Assembly: GCA_965662045.1 (NCBI GenBank)
Contig: CBFIGE010000005.1
Span: 62,001-126,000 of the forward strand
Source of the DNA: UBA3478 sp965662045
GTDB taxonomy: Bacteria > Bacteroidota > Bacteroidia > Flavobacteriales > Flavobacteriaceae
Direction: 5' to 3'
DNA: 64,000 nucleotides
Each line of letters opens with the position of its first letter. The first letter of the stretch is position 1. Positions 17,589 to 26,168 of this stretch are shown piece by piece. The notes under the pieces are model-generated. The model ran no database searches and was not told where the DNA came from. It saw nothing but the letters and a program-made list of their open reading frames with translations. Position numbers and translations under genes: made by a program.

Positions 17589-18896
17589 TTAAGATCGCTC
17601 TATTTGTGCTCCTATAGCTTTAAGTCTTGAATCAATATATTGATATCCCCTATCGATTTGTTCAATATTGTGAATTGTAGAAGTGCCCTTTGCGCTTAAT
17701 GCCGCAATAAGCAATGAAACACCTGCTCGAATATCAGGCGAAGTCATGGTGGTAGCTTTGAGTTTTGACTTGAAGTTGTGTCCAATAACTGTTGCTCTAT
17801 GGGGGTCACACAGAATGATTTTCGCTCCCATATCTATTAACTTGTCTACAAAAAACAAACGACTCTCAAACATCTTTTGATGAATCAAACAAGATCCTTC
17901 GGCTTGAATGGCCACTACTAATAAAACACTCAGTAAATCTGGAGTCAGACCAGGCCAAGGTGCATCTGAAATGGTCAAGATAGATCCGTCTATATAATTC
18001 TGTATTTGATAACCGTCAATATGTGCAGGTATATGTATATCGTCATTTACACGATCTAGAGTTATCCCCAATCGTTCAAAAACTCTAGGGATTTGTCCCA
18101 GATGCTCCCATCCCACATTTTTTATGGTGAGTTCAGATTGCGTCATAGCAGCTAAACCTATCCAACTACCGATTTCAATCATATCTGAAAGCATGGTGTG
18201 GGTTGTACCTTGTAAAGATGAAACACCTTGTATTTTTAATAAATTTGAACCAATGCCTTCTATCTTAGCTCCCATTCTCACAAGCATTTTACACAATTGC
18301 TGTAAGTAAGGTTCACAAGCAGCATTGTAAATGCTGGTCTCTCCTTCAGCTAAAACGGCTGCCATTACAATATTTGCCGTTCCAGTAACAGAAGCTTCAT
18401 CTAGTAACATATAGGCACCCTTTAATTTTTGAGCTTCTACTCCGTAAAAAGATTCTTTCTCATTGTATCTGAAATCGGCACCTAGTTTGATAAAACCTTC
18501 AAAATGCGTATCCAAGCGCCTGCGACCTATTTTATCTCCTCCTGGTTTTGGAATATAACCTTTGCCAAAGCGCGCGAGCATTGGTCCTACGAGCATGATT
18601 GATCCCCTTAGGCCGCTACCTTCTTTTTTGTACTGTTCTGATTCTAAATAAGACACATCTACTTGGTCTGCACAAAAAGAATAGGAACTCGAGGACAGCT
18701 TTTGAACTTTCACCCCTAGGTTTTGTAATAAAGCGATGAGTTTGTTGACATCTATGATATCAGGCACGTTGTTTATAACCACCTCTTGGTCGGTTAATAG
18801 TACTGCACATAAAATTTGTAAAGCTTCATTTTTTGCCCCCTGAGGAGTGATTTCACCTTTTAATTTGGCTCCACCTTCAATGGTAAATGTTCCCAT
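17589..18896 (-). CDS. murA: UDP-N-acetylglucosamine 1-carboxyvinyltransferase with Asp at the active-site Cys position
   Basis: A 435-residue EPSP-synthase-fold enzyme that transfers enolpyruvate from PEP to UDP-GlcNAc, the first committed step of peptidoglycan synthesis. QGAKNEALQ near the N-terminus and LRGSIMLVGPMLARFG are typical. The loop that carries catalytic Cys115 in E. coli reads PKPGGDKIGRRRLDTH, so the residue is Asp121 (codon at 18534-18536). Cys-to-Asp MurA is known in Mycobacterium, Chlamydia and Borrelia and is insensitive to fosfomycin; as I recall it is also usual in Bacteroidota. The gene is followed in the minus-strand genome order by nothing close, and lies directly downstream of the DUF4290 gene (8-base gap), so co-transcription is likely. 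Confidence 0.95.
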   Translation of the reverse strand: MGTFTIEGGAKLKGEITPQGAKNEALQILCAVLLTDQEVVINNVPDIIDVNKLIALLQNLGVKVQKLSSSSYSFCADQVDVSYLESEQYKKEGSGLRGSIMLVGPMLARFGKGYIPKPGGDKIGRRRLDTHFEGFIKLGADFRYNEKESFYGVEAQKLKGAYMLLDEASVTGTANIVMAAVLAEGETSIYNAACEPYLQQLCKMLVRMGAKIEGIGSNLLKIQGVSSLQGTTHTMLSDMIEIGSWIGLAAMTQSELTIKNVGWEHLGQIPRVFERLGITLDRVNDDIHIPAHIDGYQIQNYIDGSILTISDAPWPGLTPDLLSVLLVVAIQAEGSCLIHQKMFESRLFFVDKLIDMGAKIILCDPHRATVIGHNFKSKLKATTMTSPDIRAGVSLLIAALSAKGTSTIHNIEQIDRGYQYIDSRLKAIGAQIERS

Positions 18897-18904
18897 TTAG
18901 AATA

Positions 18905-19567
18905 TTATTTATTATTCTTCTTGTTACGGTTGTTTCTGTTATTCTTTTTAGAACCAAATGAAGACCTGTTTGATCTCATGTTTTTGTTTTTTAGTAACTG
19001 CTCAGTTGGAGTGAGTTGCTCTGTAGAACCAACTAAATTGATACTTCCTTCGCTTAACTCGCTCAAGTGAATAAAAATAACCTCATCATCAACAGTTTCT
19101 TTGTTCCAATTGATGTATGATTTCTTCATATGGTTGGCGATGGCCAACTCTAATCCTGATCTCAATTCACCCTGATCCCACTTTACCGCAACATCAATCA
19201 TGCGTTTAATATTATTTCCGTAGTACCTATACTTTGGGAAATTTTGAGGATATGGTAAAGGTTCTGGCCTTTGATTTAGTAACTCTTTAGAAGGTATTTC
19301 AAAAGGAGAATCTACATCGAGTTCAAAATCTGACATAATGAACAGTTGATCCCATAATTTATGCTGAAAGTCCGCAACATCTCTCAGATGAGGTTGTAGA
19401 TTTCCCATCGTACAGATAATAGAATTTGCTATTTTGTTTCTTTTTTCACGATCTTCTATACTGAGTGCATAGTCAACCATCTTTTGAAAATGTCGACCGT
19501 ATTCAGGGATTATAAGTTTGTTACGCTCGGTGTTGTACTCTAAATAAGAGGAGTTAAATTCTTCCAT
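18905..19567 (-). CDS. DUF4290 domain protein
   Basis: A 220-residue cytoplasmic protein whose N-terminal half (LEYNTERNKLIIPEYGRHFQ) matches DUF4290, a Bacteroidota-restricted family of unknown function. I start at ATG 19567 (MEEFNSS). The C-terminal 30 residues are a low-complexity basic tail of Lys, Asn, Arg and Ser, suggesting nucleic-acid contact. Gene order DUF493-DUF4290-murA is conserved in flavobacteria as I recall it, hinting at a cell-envelope or growth link, but this is inference. Confidence 0.9.
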   Translation of the reverse strand: MEEFNSSYLEYNTERNKLIIPEYGRHFQKMVDYALSIEDREKRNKIANSIICTMGNLQPHLRDVADFQHKLWDQLFIMSDFELDVDSPFEIPSKELLNQRPEPLPYPQNFPKYRYYGNNIKRMIDVAVKWDQGELRSGLELAIANHMKKSYINWNKETVDDEVIFIHLSELSEGSINLVGSTEQLTPTEQLLKNKNMRSNRSSFGSKKNNRNNRNKKNNK

Positions 19568-19599
19568 ATTGTTGCAAATTAACAAATAAAGACTGAGAC

Positions 19600-19887
19600 T
19601 TAAAGCGAAATGATTCCATCTATTTTGGTCACCTCTTTGTATTTATCAATAATGGCATCTGCGTTAGGCATTTCTACCATTATGGTAAAGCTGAAGTATT
19701 TTTTAGTTTTTGATGTTTTTACGGCTATTTTTGCGTCTAAGTCATGAAAGCAATTTTTAAGTTGTTCATGTTTTTCAACATCATTGGGCAAAATAAATTT
19801 AAAGGGATAAACGGATGGCCAAACGGTCAATTCATCTAATTGTTTCTTTAACTTTTCGTAAAACTCGTCTACTGTATTTTTGCTCAT
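19600..19887 (-). CDS. DUF493 (YbeD-like) protein
   Basis: A 95-residue single-domain protein of the DUF493/YbeD family, a small ferredoxin-like alpha/beta fold resembling the ACT/regulatory domain (VYPFKFILPNDVEKHEQL, then YFSFTIMVEMPNADAIIDKY). Family members are probably regulatory; the E. coli protein has no defined role. It is the first gene of the DUF493-DUF4290-murA run and diverges from the ATPase gene at 19907 across 19 bases only. Confidence 0.87.
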   Translation of the reverse strand: MSKNTVDEFYEKLKKQLDELTVWPSVYPFKFILPNDVEKHEQLKNCFHDLDAKIAVKTSKTKKYFSFTIMVEMPNADAIIDKYKEVTKIDGIISL

Positions 19888-19906
19888 GGCGTAATTTTAG
19901 ACAAAT

Positions 19907-20470
19907 ATGAGTGTATCTGTTCGAAAGACCAAAAAAATACTTTTAACGGGCCCCCCAGGCACTGGTAAGACTGCGGTTATTGATTCATTAAAAGAACTTA
20001 AATATGCGGTAAAAGAAGAAGTCATCAGAGAAATGACTGCCTCTCTAGAAAATCTGAATGAAACTGACGGAATTAATCCACTTGTTATTGCGGATGACCC
20101 TTTGGATTTTAATGCAAGATTATTCGAAAAACGAAAAGAGCATTATAAACAAAGCGCAGTGCACGAGGTTTGTTTTTTTGATCGAGGTCTGATTGATGTT
20201 GTCGGTTATATGGAACATTTTAAACAAACCTATCCCCCATACTTCACAGCTGAGATAAAAAATAATAGATATGATCTAGTGTTTTACTTCGAACCTTGGG
20301 AAGCTATATTTACCAAAGATGATGAACGTTTAGAAACGTTTAAAGATGTTTTATCTATTGACAACACCCTTAAAAAATGTTATCATCACCTTGACTATGA
20401 TGTTGTTGTTGTACCTCAAAAAAGTATCGCTGAGAGGACGCGATTTATTCTCAATATGATAAATGCCTAA
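19907..20470 (+). CDS. AAA-family P-loop NTPase
   Basis: A 187-residue cytoplasmic P-loop protein of the AAA_28 type. Walker A is GPPGTGKTAVID (residues 15-26); a Walker B-like CFFDRGLIDVVG is near residue 88. The small size and the DRG segment resemble nucleoside/metabolite kinases and predicted ATPases. It is followed by recQ after three bases, so the two form an operon. Substrate unknown. Confidence 0.85.
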   Translation: MSVSVRKTKKILLTGPPGTGKTAVIDSLKELKYAVKEEVIREMTASLENLNETDGINPLVIADDPLDFNARLFEKRKEHYKQSAVHEVCFFDRGLIDVVGYMEHFKQTYPPYFTAEIKNNRYDLVFYFEPWEAIFTKDDERLETFKDVLSIDNTLKKCYHHLDYDVVVVPQKSIAERTRFILNMINA

Positions 20471-20473
20471 GTA

Positions 20474-22345
20474 TTGATACCTAAAGAACTAAATTCAATT
20501 TTAAAGCATCATTGGGGCTTCGATAAGCTCCGACCTCTCCAAGGTGACATTATAAACGCTGTACTCGAGAAAAAGAATTGTCTCGCTGTCATGAGTACGG
20601 GTGCAGGAAAATCACTTTGCTATCAATTACCGGCCTTAGCTTTAGAGGGATTTTGTCTTGTGATATCACCTCTGATTGCGCTGATGAAAGATCAGATTGA
20701 TCAATTAGACAAACGAGGAATCAAAGCCTTAGGTCTATTTGGCGCTATAAGAGATGAGGATCTCATTCTGCTCATTGACCGCGTAATCTACAACAATATC
20801 AAAATTGTTTATACGTCTCCAGAAAAACTGCAAAATAAAATTGTTCAAGCGCGTTTAAGCGAATTACCTGTTTCATTCGTGGCTATCGATGAGGCGCATT
20901 GTATTTCCGAATGGGGACACGATTTTAGACCTTCTTATCGAATGCTTAAAGATTTACTACCAGAGGTTCCGAAATTAGCCCTTACCGCAACGGCAACTGA
21001 TCAAGTAAAATCAGATATTGTCACCAATTTAAACATGAAAAAGGCAGAGACAATTTTCGGCAGTAGTTCGAGATCAAATTTGTATTTATCTTCTTTGATG
21101 GTTCAATCTAAATCAAGATTTATTTACAATCTATTAAAGGCTGAACAGGTGAGCGCCATTGCTTATTGTGCCACTCGAAGAACTACAGAAGAATTGGGTC
21201 GTTATCTAAAATCAAAACAACTAAATACTCATATTTATCACGGAGGACTTTCCCTTGATCAAAAGAACCATGCCTATGAGCAGTGGCAAAAGGGTTCTTC
21301 AGTCATGGTGGCTACAAGTGCTTTCGGAATGGGCATTGATAAAGCCGATGTTCGATTAATTATTCATTACGATGCTCCGCACAGTTTAGAACAATACTAC
21401 CAAGAAGCCGGTCGAGCTGGTCGAGATGGTAAACCTGCTCAATCGTTTTTAGTTTATGCACCACATGATTATGAAAAAATCAAATCTAGATTTGAGTACA
21501 ATCTTCCTCAGGCTAATCTTTTGTATAATCTATATACACAATTAAATAGGCAACTACAAATTGCACATGGTGAAGGAAATACTGAGATTTTTAACTTGAA
21601 TTTGACGCCGATTGCTAAGACGCTTAATTTGGAGTCCTATCAACTTCAACGACATCTGCAATTATTAGAACGATATGAAATCATTCGAATACAAGAAGAG
21701 ACCAGGCATGTCATCGCAATTAAGGTAAATCGAAGAAGTATAAACATCGAAGGAGTCTCTGCGCTTAACGATAAAATAAAAAATGGATTACACTACTTGA
21801 TACGAAACTTTGCTGGGATTACGTCTGACTTTATCAAGATTCCATTGCACAAATTGACAGCTGAATTTAATTTAAGAAAGGTAGAACTCAATAAACAATT
21901 GCAGTTTTTAGAACAACACGGGTTCTTGATGTATCATAATCCAGAACAAACTATTATGATTGAATTTCTTCATCCCAGAGAGGATCAATTCGTTCAAAAT
22001 TTAATTCGAAAAAAAACCAAAATAGATAAGACACGAAAAACCCAAAAATACCAGGGTATTGTATCTTATCTTCAACAAAGAGATTTGTGTAGGACCCAAT
22101 TCATCAACGCACATTTTGACGAGTCTTCGTCTAAATGCAATAACTGCGATATTTGTAATGCGAATCTCGACAAGAATAATATCTTAAATACCATCACAAA
22201 AAGCTGTGAACGGCCAAAAACTTTTGAATCTTTGCTCAAAGAGCTCGAAATAGATAATTATCAATTAGGCCATTTATTAGAATTTTTATTGCTCGAACAA
22301 AAAATCACCTTTTCAAATGACACCTATCAAAGTGCTAGATCCTAA
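20474..22345 (+). CDS. recQ: RecQ-family ATP-dependent DNA helicase
   Basis: A 623-residue superfamily 2 helicase that unwinds DNA 3' to 5' in repair and recombination. Helicase motifs are present: Walker A MSTGAGKS, DEAH in AIDEAHCISEWGHDF, TATAT, and QEAGRAGRDG as motif VI. A RecQ C-terminal region with four zinc-type Cys (CRTQF, KCNNCDIC) lies near residues 540-570. An HRDC domain is not evident; the chain ends soon after a short helical segment. The start is TTG, three bases after the upstream stop. The 3' end overlaps fmt by 29 bases. Confidence 0.93.
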   Translation: MIPKELNSILKHHWGFDKLRPLQGDIINAVLEKKNCLAVMSTGAGKSLCYQLPALALEGFCLVISPLIALMKDQIDQLDKRGIKALGLFGAIRDEDLILLIDRVIYNNIKIVYTSPEKLQNKIVQARLSELPVSFVAIDEAHCISEWGHDFRPSYRMLKDLLPEVPKLALTATATDQVKSDIVTNLNMKKAETIFGSSSRSNLYLSSLMVQSKSRFIYNLLKAEQVSAIAYCATRRTTEELGRYLKSKQLNTHIYHGGLSLDQKNHAYEQWQKGSSVMVATSAFGMGIDKADVRLIIHYDAPHSLEQYYQEAGRAGRDGKPAQSFLVYAPHDYEKIKSRFEYNLPQANLLYNLYTQLNRQLQIAHGEGNTEIFNLNLTPIAKTLNLESYQLQRHLQLLERYEIIRIQEETRHVIAIKVNRRSINIEGVSALNDKIKNGLHYLIRNFAGITSDFIKIPLHKLTAEFNLRKVELNKQLQFLEQHGFLMYHNPEQTIMIEFLHPREDQFVQNLIRKKTKIDKTRKTQKYQGIVSYLQQRDLCRTQFINAHFDESSSKCNNCDICNANLDKNNILNTITKSCERPKTFESLLKELEIDNYQLGHLLEFLLLEQKITFSNDTYQSARS

Positions 22346-23288
22346 AAAGATAAATATCGTTTTCTTCGGCACGCCAAAATTTGCTGCACATCAATTAGAG
22401 GTTCTTATCAATAATAATTACAACGTAGTCGCTGTCGTGACTGCTCCTGATAGGGGCTCTGGACGAGGACAAAAAACAAAACCTTCTGCTGTTAAAGAAT
22501 TAGCTCTTGCTCATCATATAGAGATCTTTCAACCACCAAACTTAAAAGATGAAACCTTTATAAATTCACTTGCACACATCAAGGCGCAACTATCTGTAGT
22601 AGTCGCTTTCAGAATGTTACCTAAACTCGTTTGGAGTATGCCCGAATACGGCACCTTTAATTTACATGCATCTTTATTACCCAATTACAGAGGGGCTGCC
22701 CCTATCAATTGGGTCCTCATTAATGGAGAGAAGAAAACAGGTGTAAGTACCTTTTTAATCGATCACAAAATTGACACAGGCGATGTTCTTATGCAAGAAG
22801 AACTTGTTATACAAAAAGAAGATGATTTGAAAAGCGTACACGACAAGCTTATGCTCTTGGGTGGTCCATTAATTATTAAAACTATTAACTGTTTAGTTGA
22901 GGGGTCGGTAGTGGCAAAAAAGCAAAAGCAAAACCTCAATTTAAAATCTGCGCCTAAATTAAACAATGAAAACACAAGAATTGACTGGAAACAAAATGGA
23001 GGTGATATTGAGAATTTAATCAAAGGACTCTCTCCTTATCCTGTGGCATGGACACATTTTGTTGAGGATGATCAAATCTTCAGGTTGAAAATCTACAAAG
23101 CCTCTTATCTTAACCAAAAACATAAATTACAGGTAGGACATTTCTATATTAATGATCAAAAAATCAATATTGCAGTGCGTGATGGATACATAGTTGTTGA
23201 TGAATTACAATTTCCAAATAAAAAAAGAATGAGCGTAAAAGACCTGTTAAATGGGCGTAAACTAAATGATTACGCCTTTTTCGAGTAA
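22317..23288 (+). CDS. fmt: Methionyl-tRNA formyltransferase
   Basis: A 323-residue enzyme that formylates Met-tRNA(fMet) using 10-formyl-tetrahydrofolate, needed for efficient initiation. The formyltransferase core has VFFGTPKFAAHQLEVL, the catalytic HASLLPNYRGAAPINW segment and GVSTFLIDHKIDTGDVL. The C-terminal OB-like tRNA-binding domain (residues about 210-323) includes NENTRIDW and GLSPYPVAW. The ATG lies inside recQ (29-base overlap); an alternative start at a later codon is possible but would cost only a few residues. Confidence 0.94.
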   Translation: MTPIKVLDPKKINIVFFGTPKFAAHQLEVLINNNYNVVAVVTAPDRGSGRGQKTKPSAVKELALAHHIEIFQPPNLKDETFINSLAHIKAQLSVVVAFRMLPKLVWSMPEYGTFNLHASLLPNYRGAAPINWVLINGEKKTGVSTFLIDHKIDTGDVLMQEELVIQKEDDLKSVHDKLMLLGGPLIIKTINCLVEGSVVAKKQKQNLNLKSAPKLNNENTRIDWKQNGGDIENLIKGLSPYPVAWTHFVEDDQIFRLKIYKASYLNQKHKLQVGHFYINDQKINIAVRDGYIVVDELQFPNKKRMSVKDLLNGRKLNDYAFFE

Positions 23289-23366
23289 AAATTCGGTCGA
23301 TTTACCTCAACAATTAACAAAATTGATGAAGTTATTAACAAATCACCCTTGAGACTGCGTTATTTC

Positions 23367-23396
23367 TTGCGTGATAGGGTTTAAACTTTATATTTG
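23367..23396 (+). promoter_or_regulatory. Bacteroidota-type promoter of the HU gene
   Basis: TTG at 23367-23369 and TATATTTG at 23389-23396 are separated by 19 bases, an exact match to the Bacteroidota sigma-factor consensus (TTG, 17-21 bases, TAnnTTTG). The HU start codon follows 34 bases downstream. This is the clearest promoter seen in the window. Confidence 0.75.
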
Positions 23397-23429
23397 TTTT
23401 AATCATTTGTAACACCTAAATTAAATTAT

Positions 23430-23702
23430 ATGAATAAAACGGAATTAATCGATGCAATGGCAGCGGATGCTGGAATTACTAAAGCAGCTGCAAAAAAAGC
23501 ATTAGAGTCTTTCTTAGGAAATGTTGGATCTTCATTAAAAGGAGGAAATAGAGTTTCTCTTGTTGGATTTGGTTCTTGGTCAGTTTCTGAGCGTAGCGCT
23601 AGAGAGGGAAGAAATCCACAAACAGGAGCAACTATTAAAATAGCTGCTAAAAAAGTTGTTAAGTTCAAGGCTGGTAATGACTTGGCAAGCGCAGTAAATT
23701 AA
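23430..23702 (+). CDS. hup: HU family DNA-binding protein
   Basis: A 90-residue histone-like protein that bends and compacts DNA as a dimer. It has the HU pattern MNKTELIDAMAADAGITKAAA, followed by the flexible arm with GFGSWSVSERSAREGRNPQ and the usual C-terminal FKAGNDLASAVN. Length is exactly that of the family. It is a single-gene unit with its own consensus promoter and an intrinsic terminator 22 bases downstream. Confidence 0.96.
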   Translation: MNKTELIDAMAADAGITKAAAKKALESFLGNVGSSLKGGNRVSLVGFGSWSVSERSAREGRNPQTGATIKIAAKKVVKFKAGNDLASAVN

Positions 23703-23724
23703 TTTACTAGTAGTCAATATGTTA

Positions 23725-23754
23725 AAAGCATCTCGTTGAGGTGCTTTTTTTTTT
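23725..23754 (+). terminator. Intrinsic terminator of the HU gene
   Basis: Stem AGCATCTC / GAGGTGCT (one G-T pair, loop GTT) followed by ten T residues. It stops 14 bases before the start used here for yqgE, which supports that gene having its own start downstream of the hairpin. Confidence 0.88.
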
Positions 23755-23768
23755 GCTTATCTTTTAGT

Positions 23769-24320
23769 GTGGAAAGTTTAAAAGGCAAGTTATTAATAGC
23801 GGATCCATCACTAATTGGGGACGACTCTTTTAGTCGTTCAATCATTTTAATGGCTGAGCATAACGACGAAGGTGCTCTTGGATTTGTACTCAACAAACCA
23901 ACACCTTATAGCCTTGACCAAATATTAGACGGAGCCTCTAATAGCAATATGATTTTTAAAGGAGGCCCTGTTGATACAGACAATTTATTCTACATTCACA
24001 GTAGTCCTGAATTAATTGCTAACAGTGTTCAGATCAATGAAGAATTATACTGGGGTGGTGACTTTGAACAGCTCAGCGATCTTTTAAACGATAAGGTCTT
24101 AGACCCAGATGACGTTCGATTTTTTGTGGGATATTCTGGATGGTCTGCCAATCAATTAGAATTTGAAATGGAACAAAATTCTTGGATTGCACTAGAAGAT
24201 AATATTTCAGCCCAAATACTCTCAAAAAGTGCTGAAAGTCTTTGGAAAGAAAAGCTTAAAAACCTCGGCGGCACATATGTTTTATGGCTCAATACCCCAG
24301 AGGACCCCAACTTAAACTAA
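23769..24320 (+). CDS. YqgE/AlgH family protein
   Basis: A 183-residue protein of the UPF0301 YqgE/AlgH family, widely conserved but without an agreed function. Family motifs: KGKLLIADPSLIGDDSF near the start, LGFVLNKPT, FKGGPVD and FFVGYSGW. I choose the GTG at 23769 (VESLKGK); a longer TTG-started frame would translate through the HU terminator and give an atypical Cys/Phe-rich leader. The 3' end overlaps the convergent aminotransferase gene by nine bases. Confidence 0.9.
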   Translation: MESLKGKLLIADPSLIGDDSFSRSIILMAEHNDEGALGFVLNKPTPYSLDQILDGASNSNMIFKGGPVDTDNLFYIHSSPELIANSVQINEELYWGGDFEQLSDLLNDKVLDPDDVRFFVGYSGWSANQLEFEMEQNSWIALEDNISAQILSKSAESLWKEKLKNLGGTYVLWLNTPEDPNLN

Positions 24321-25115
24321 GTCCTGTAGCGTTCTGGCAAAAGAATCGTCAAATGTTGATTTTTTATACCTTTTGACACTTTGTATTCCACCAAAAACAT
24401 CATAGATAATAAACTCATCTGCCCTTTGAATATCAAATGGACTCAATTCTGTTTCTGAAGGCGTGTAATCAGAAAGTCGTTTTAATTTATCTATTATATT
24501 TAATCTAAAGGTACTACCTACGACTCCACACGTTTGGGAGGGTAGTTTAAGTTCATCCTTAAAACGAAGTATAATATCTCCTTTTGTAGCCCGCAGTAAT
24601 TCTTTTTTTTCATTGATCAGCAAACAATCTCCGTAAGGGTGATCACTAAGAAATCCTTTGGCCAATTCTATAAGATGATTGGCATGAAGCTCTGACATAG
24701 AATAGGCTTTAGAAGAAGCCAAAAAATCCGTATATAAGGCGACCTCATCAATATAACCTAACTCCATATTTTTTTGAGAATCATCCTCTGCAGTAATTAA
24801 GAATTCTATTGTCGACAAGGCGTTTTGAAAAACCTCAAATGAAATAAAATAAAATGATTTCTTTGGTAAACAATTCATTAGTCTCTGCACTTCAGTTTGA
24901 AAAAATTCATACGTAAAACTCATGGGTATTTCATAACGAAACACCCTCATCGCAGACATTAAAGCAAAGTAATGAGACTCGAAAATATCGTCTTGAACAG
25001 CACTTATTTTCATGCGTTCAACAAGTCTATTTGCAGTTGATTTTAAAAAGAACTTACACGAAAATAAGGGTATATCACGATCTAGAATCTGACCGTTATA
25101 ATTGATTTGTTGCAT
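24312..25115 (-). CDS. Class IV aminotransferase-like protein, degenerate PLP site
   Basis: A 267-residue protein with the fold of class IV aminotransferases (IlvE, PabC, D-amino-acid transaminase). The N-terminal half (FESHYFALMSAMRVFRYEIP) matches flavobacterial members. The likely PLP lysine is Lys136 in LASSKAYSMSE. The segment that normally reads vxEgtxxNxF, whose Glu contacts the pyridine nitrogen of PLP, is here LLRATKGDIIL, so Glu becomes Arg175 and Asn becomes Asp180. The phosphate-loop region (CGVVGSTFR) is recognisable. It overlaps the START-like gene by one base. It may be inactive or have a changed reaction. Confidence 0.85.
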   Translation of the reverse strand: MQQINYNGQILDRDIPLFSCKFFLKSTANRLVERMKISAVQDDIFESHYFALMSAMRVFRYEIPMSFTYEFFQTEVQRLMNCLPKKSFYFISFEVFQNALSTIEFLITAEDDSQKNMELGYIDEVALYTDFLASSKAYSMSELHANHLIELAKGFLSDHPYGDCLLINEKKELLRATKGDIILRFKDELKLPSQTCGVVGSTFRLNIIDKLKRLSDYTPSETELSPFDIQRADEFIIYDVFGGIQSVKRYKKSTFDDSFARTLQDLV

Positions 25116-25492
25116 TAAACCGAACCTAAGATCTGTTTTAAATCACCTATTTGGTTTTCCCATAACATTTTAGCCTCTTCGACTTCATCTTCTTCGGCAA
25201 AGTCTGTTACGAAAAGAGAGAGATCTTTGGTTATTTCATCAACCTCTATCTTAAATTCGAAATAAACATCCTCGTCCTCAGATTCTTCCCATCTAAAGCG
25301 AATATAGTCTTCATTCTTTTTCTTCAGCATATGAGCTCGCTCTTCTGATCCATCCCATATAAAAATAAATACCTCTCCTCTTGAATTCACATTATCGGCA
25401 TACCACTCAGATAGACCTGACGGTGTGGCGATGTAAGTGAACAATAATTTAGGAGAAGCTTGAATCACAAACTCCATCACAAACTTTTCCAT
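25115..25492 (-). CDS. START-like domain protein (SRPBCC fold)
   Basis: A 125-residue protein of the AHSA1/START-like group common in Bacteroidota. It begins MEKFVMEFVIQASPKLLFTY, continues with the pocket segment PSGLSEWYADNV, and has an acidic middle (EESEDEDVYFEF) and a C-terminal helix ending LKQILGSV. An in-frame start 39 bases upstream was rejected because family members begin close to MEKFVMEF. Its stop overlaps the aminotransferase start (TAATG), so the two are coupled. Ligand and function unknown. Confidence 0.88.
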   Translation of the reverse strand: MEKFVMEFVIQASPKLLFTYIATPSGLSEWYADNVNSRGEVFIFIWDGSEERAHMLKKKNEDYIRFRWEESEDEDVYFEFKIEVDEITKDLSLFVTDFAEEDEVEEAKMLWENQIGDLKQILGSV

Positions 25493-25559
25493 ATATACTT
25501 TTAAATCGTACGTGAGGGGCAAAATAATCAATTTGTTCCGATAAAAAAAAATTTAAGTT

Positions 25560-25567
25560 TATATTTG
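25560..25567 (+). promoter_or_regulatory. Candidate -7 element for the tRNA-Met gene
   Basis: TATATTTG matches the Bacteroidota -7 consensus TAnnTTTG and lies 24 bases before the tRNA. A TTTG at 25532-25535 could serve as the distal element, but the spacing (24 bases) is longer than the usual 17-21. Confidence 0.4.
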
Positions 25568-25591
25568 CAGCCTTTAAACCACTAAAGACAT

Positions 25592-25665
25592 GGCGAGGTA
25601 GCTCAGGTGGTTAGAGCGCAGGATTCATAACCCTGAGGTCGGGAGTTCAAGTCTCCCTCTCGCTA
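25592..25665 (+). tRNA. tRNA-Met (anticodon CAT)
   Basis: A 74-base cloverleaf. The acceptor stem pairs GGCGAGG with TCTCGCT, the D arm includes AGCTCAGGTGGTTAGAGC, the anticodon CAT is at 25626-25628, and the T arm is GGGAG TTCAAGT CTCCC. The discriminator is A, and the CCA tail is not encoded in full. The anticodon stem has an A-C mismatch next to the loop. It lacks the three G-C pairs of an initiator tRNA, so it is an elongator tRNA-Met; tRNA-Ile2 (CAT, modified to lysidine) cannot be wholly excluded. Confidence 0.93.
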
Positions 25666-25670
25666 CAAAA

Positions 25671-25700
25671 AAAACCAACTGAAAATCAGTTGGTTTTTTT
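25671..25700 (+). terminator. Intrinsic terminator of tRNA-Met
   Basis: A long perfect hairpin, AAAACCAACTGA / TCAGTTGGTTTT with loop AAA, ending in a T run, begins five bases after the tRNA. Confidence 0.92.
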
Positions 25701-26144
25701 GATTTAGAATTGAAATTATTTGATTCTACAATTTTCTTTATACAGCTTTAAAAACCGCTTTACATTACAGTTATGGTATTATTAGAAGCTGTATTTAAAT
25801 TTATCGTTCGTAATGCCCTAATCCTATTTTAAGGGTAGTGATTGTATTCAAATAAGATCCGATCAAACTAATTGAACTATCGTGACTATTTTCTAATTGA
25901 ATTGTTCTAAATATGATTATCGTCTGAATTTAAAATTTTTGATTCAGTGGTATTATCATTTCCACGTTGTGTAGTTTAAATGTGTTGTCTTTTGAGTTTT
26001 GAAAAAACAGCTTCATCTGAATTTTCATCACCCACTTGGATAATTCTTGATAGATTTCTATCACTCTATCAAAGGTTTAACGAGATTTTATTGAAATTTT
26101 AGATAAGAGACAAATATTCAAGATTACTTGCGAGCTCAATAATG
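25701..26144. other. AT-rich intergenic stretch without a recognisable gene
   Basis: About 440 bases between the tRNA terminator and an orphan hairpin. I see no open frame with coding character on either strand, no repeat array and no clear promoter. Short sequence echoes such as GATAGATTTCTATC are present but not convincing. Confidence 0.5.
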
Positions 26145-26168
26145 AAAAAGGCGCCACAAGGGCGCCTT
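26145..26168 (-). terminator. Orphan intrinsic terminator, minus orientation
   Basis: Perfect stem AAGGCGCC / GGCGCCTT with loop ACAAG. On the minus strand the hairpin is followed by TTTTT (plus-strand A run 26145-26149); on the plus strand no T run follows. No gene is visible on the minus strand between this hairpin and the ChaN gene at 26318. A TAnnTTTG match (TATTTTTG, 26216 to 26209 on the minus strand) lies about 40 bases before the hairpin, so it may end a short RNA. Confidence 0.6.

Noticed and set aside
23736..23768. TTG-started extension of yqgE
   Set aside because: It would translate through the HU terminator and give a Phe/Cys-rich leader absent from the family. The GTG at 23769 fits.
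25592..25665. tRNA-Ile2 (CAT) instead of tRNA-Met
   Set aside because: Sequence features fit elongator Met of flavobacteria as I recall them. The choice cannot be fully settled without comparison.
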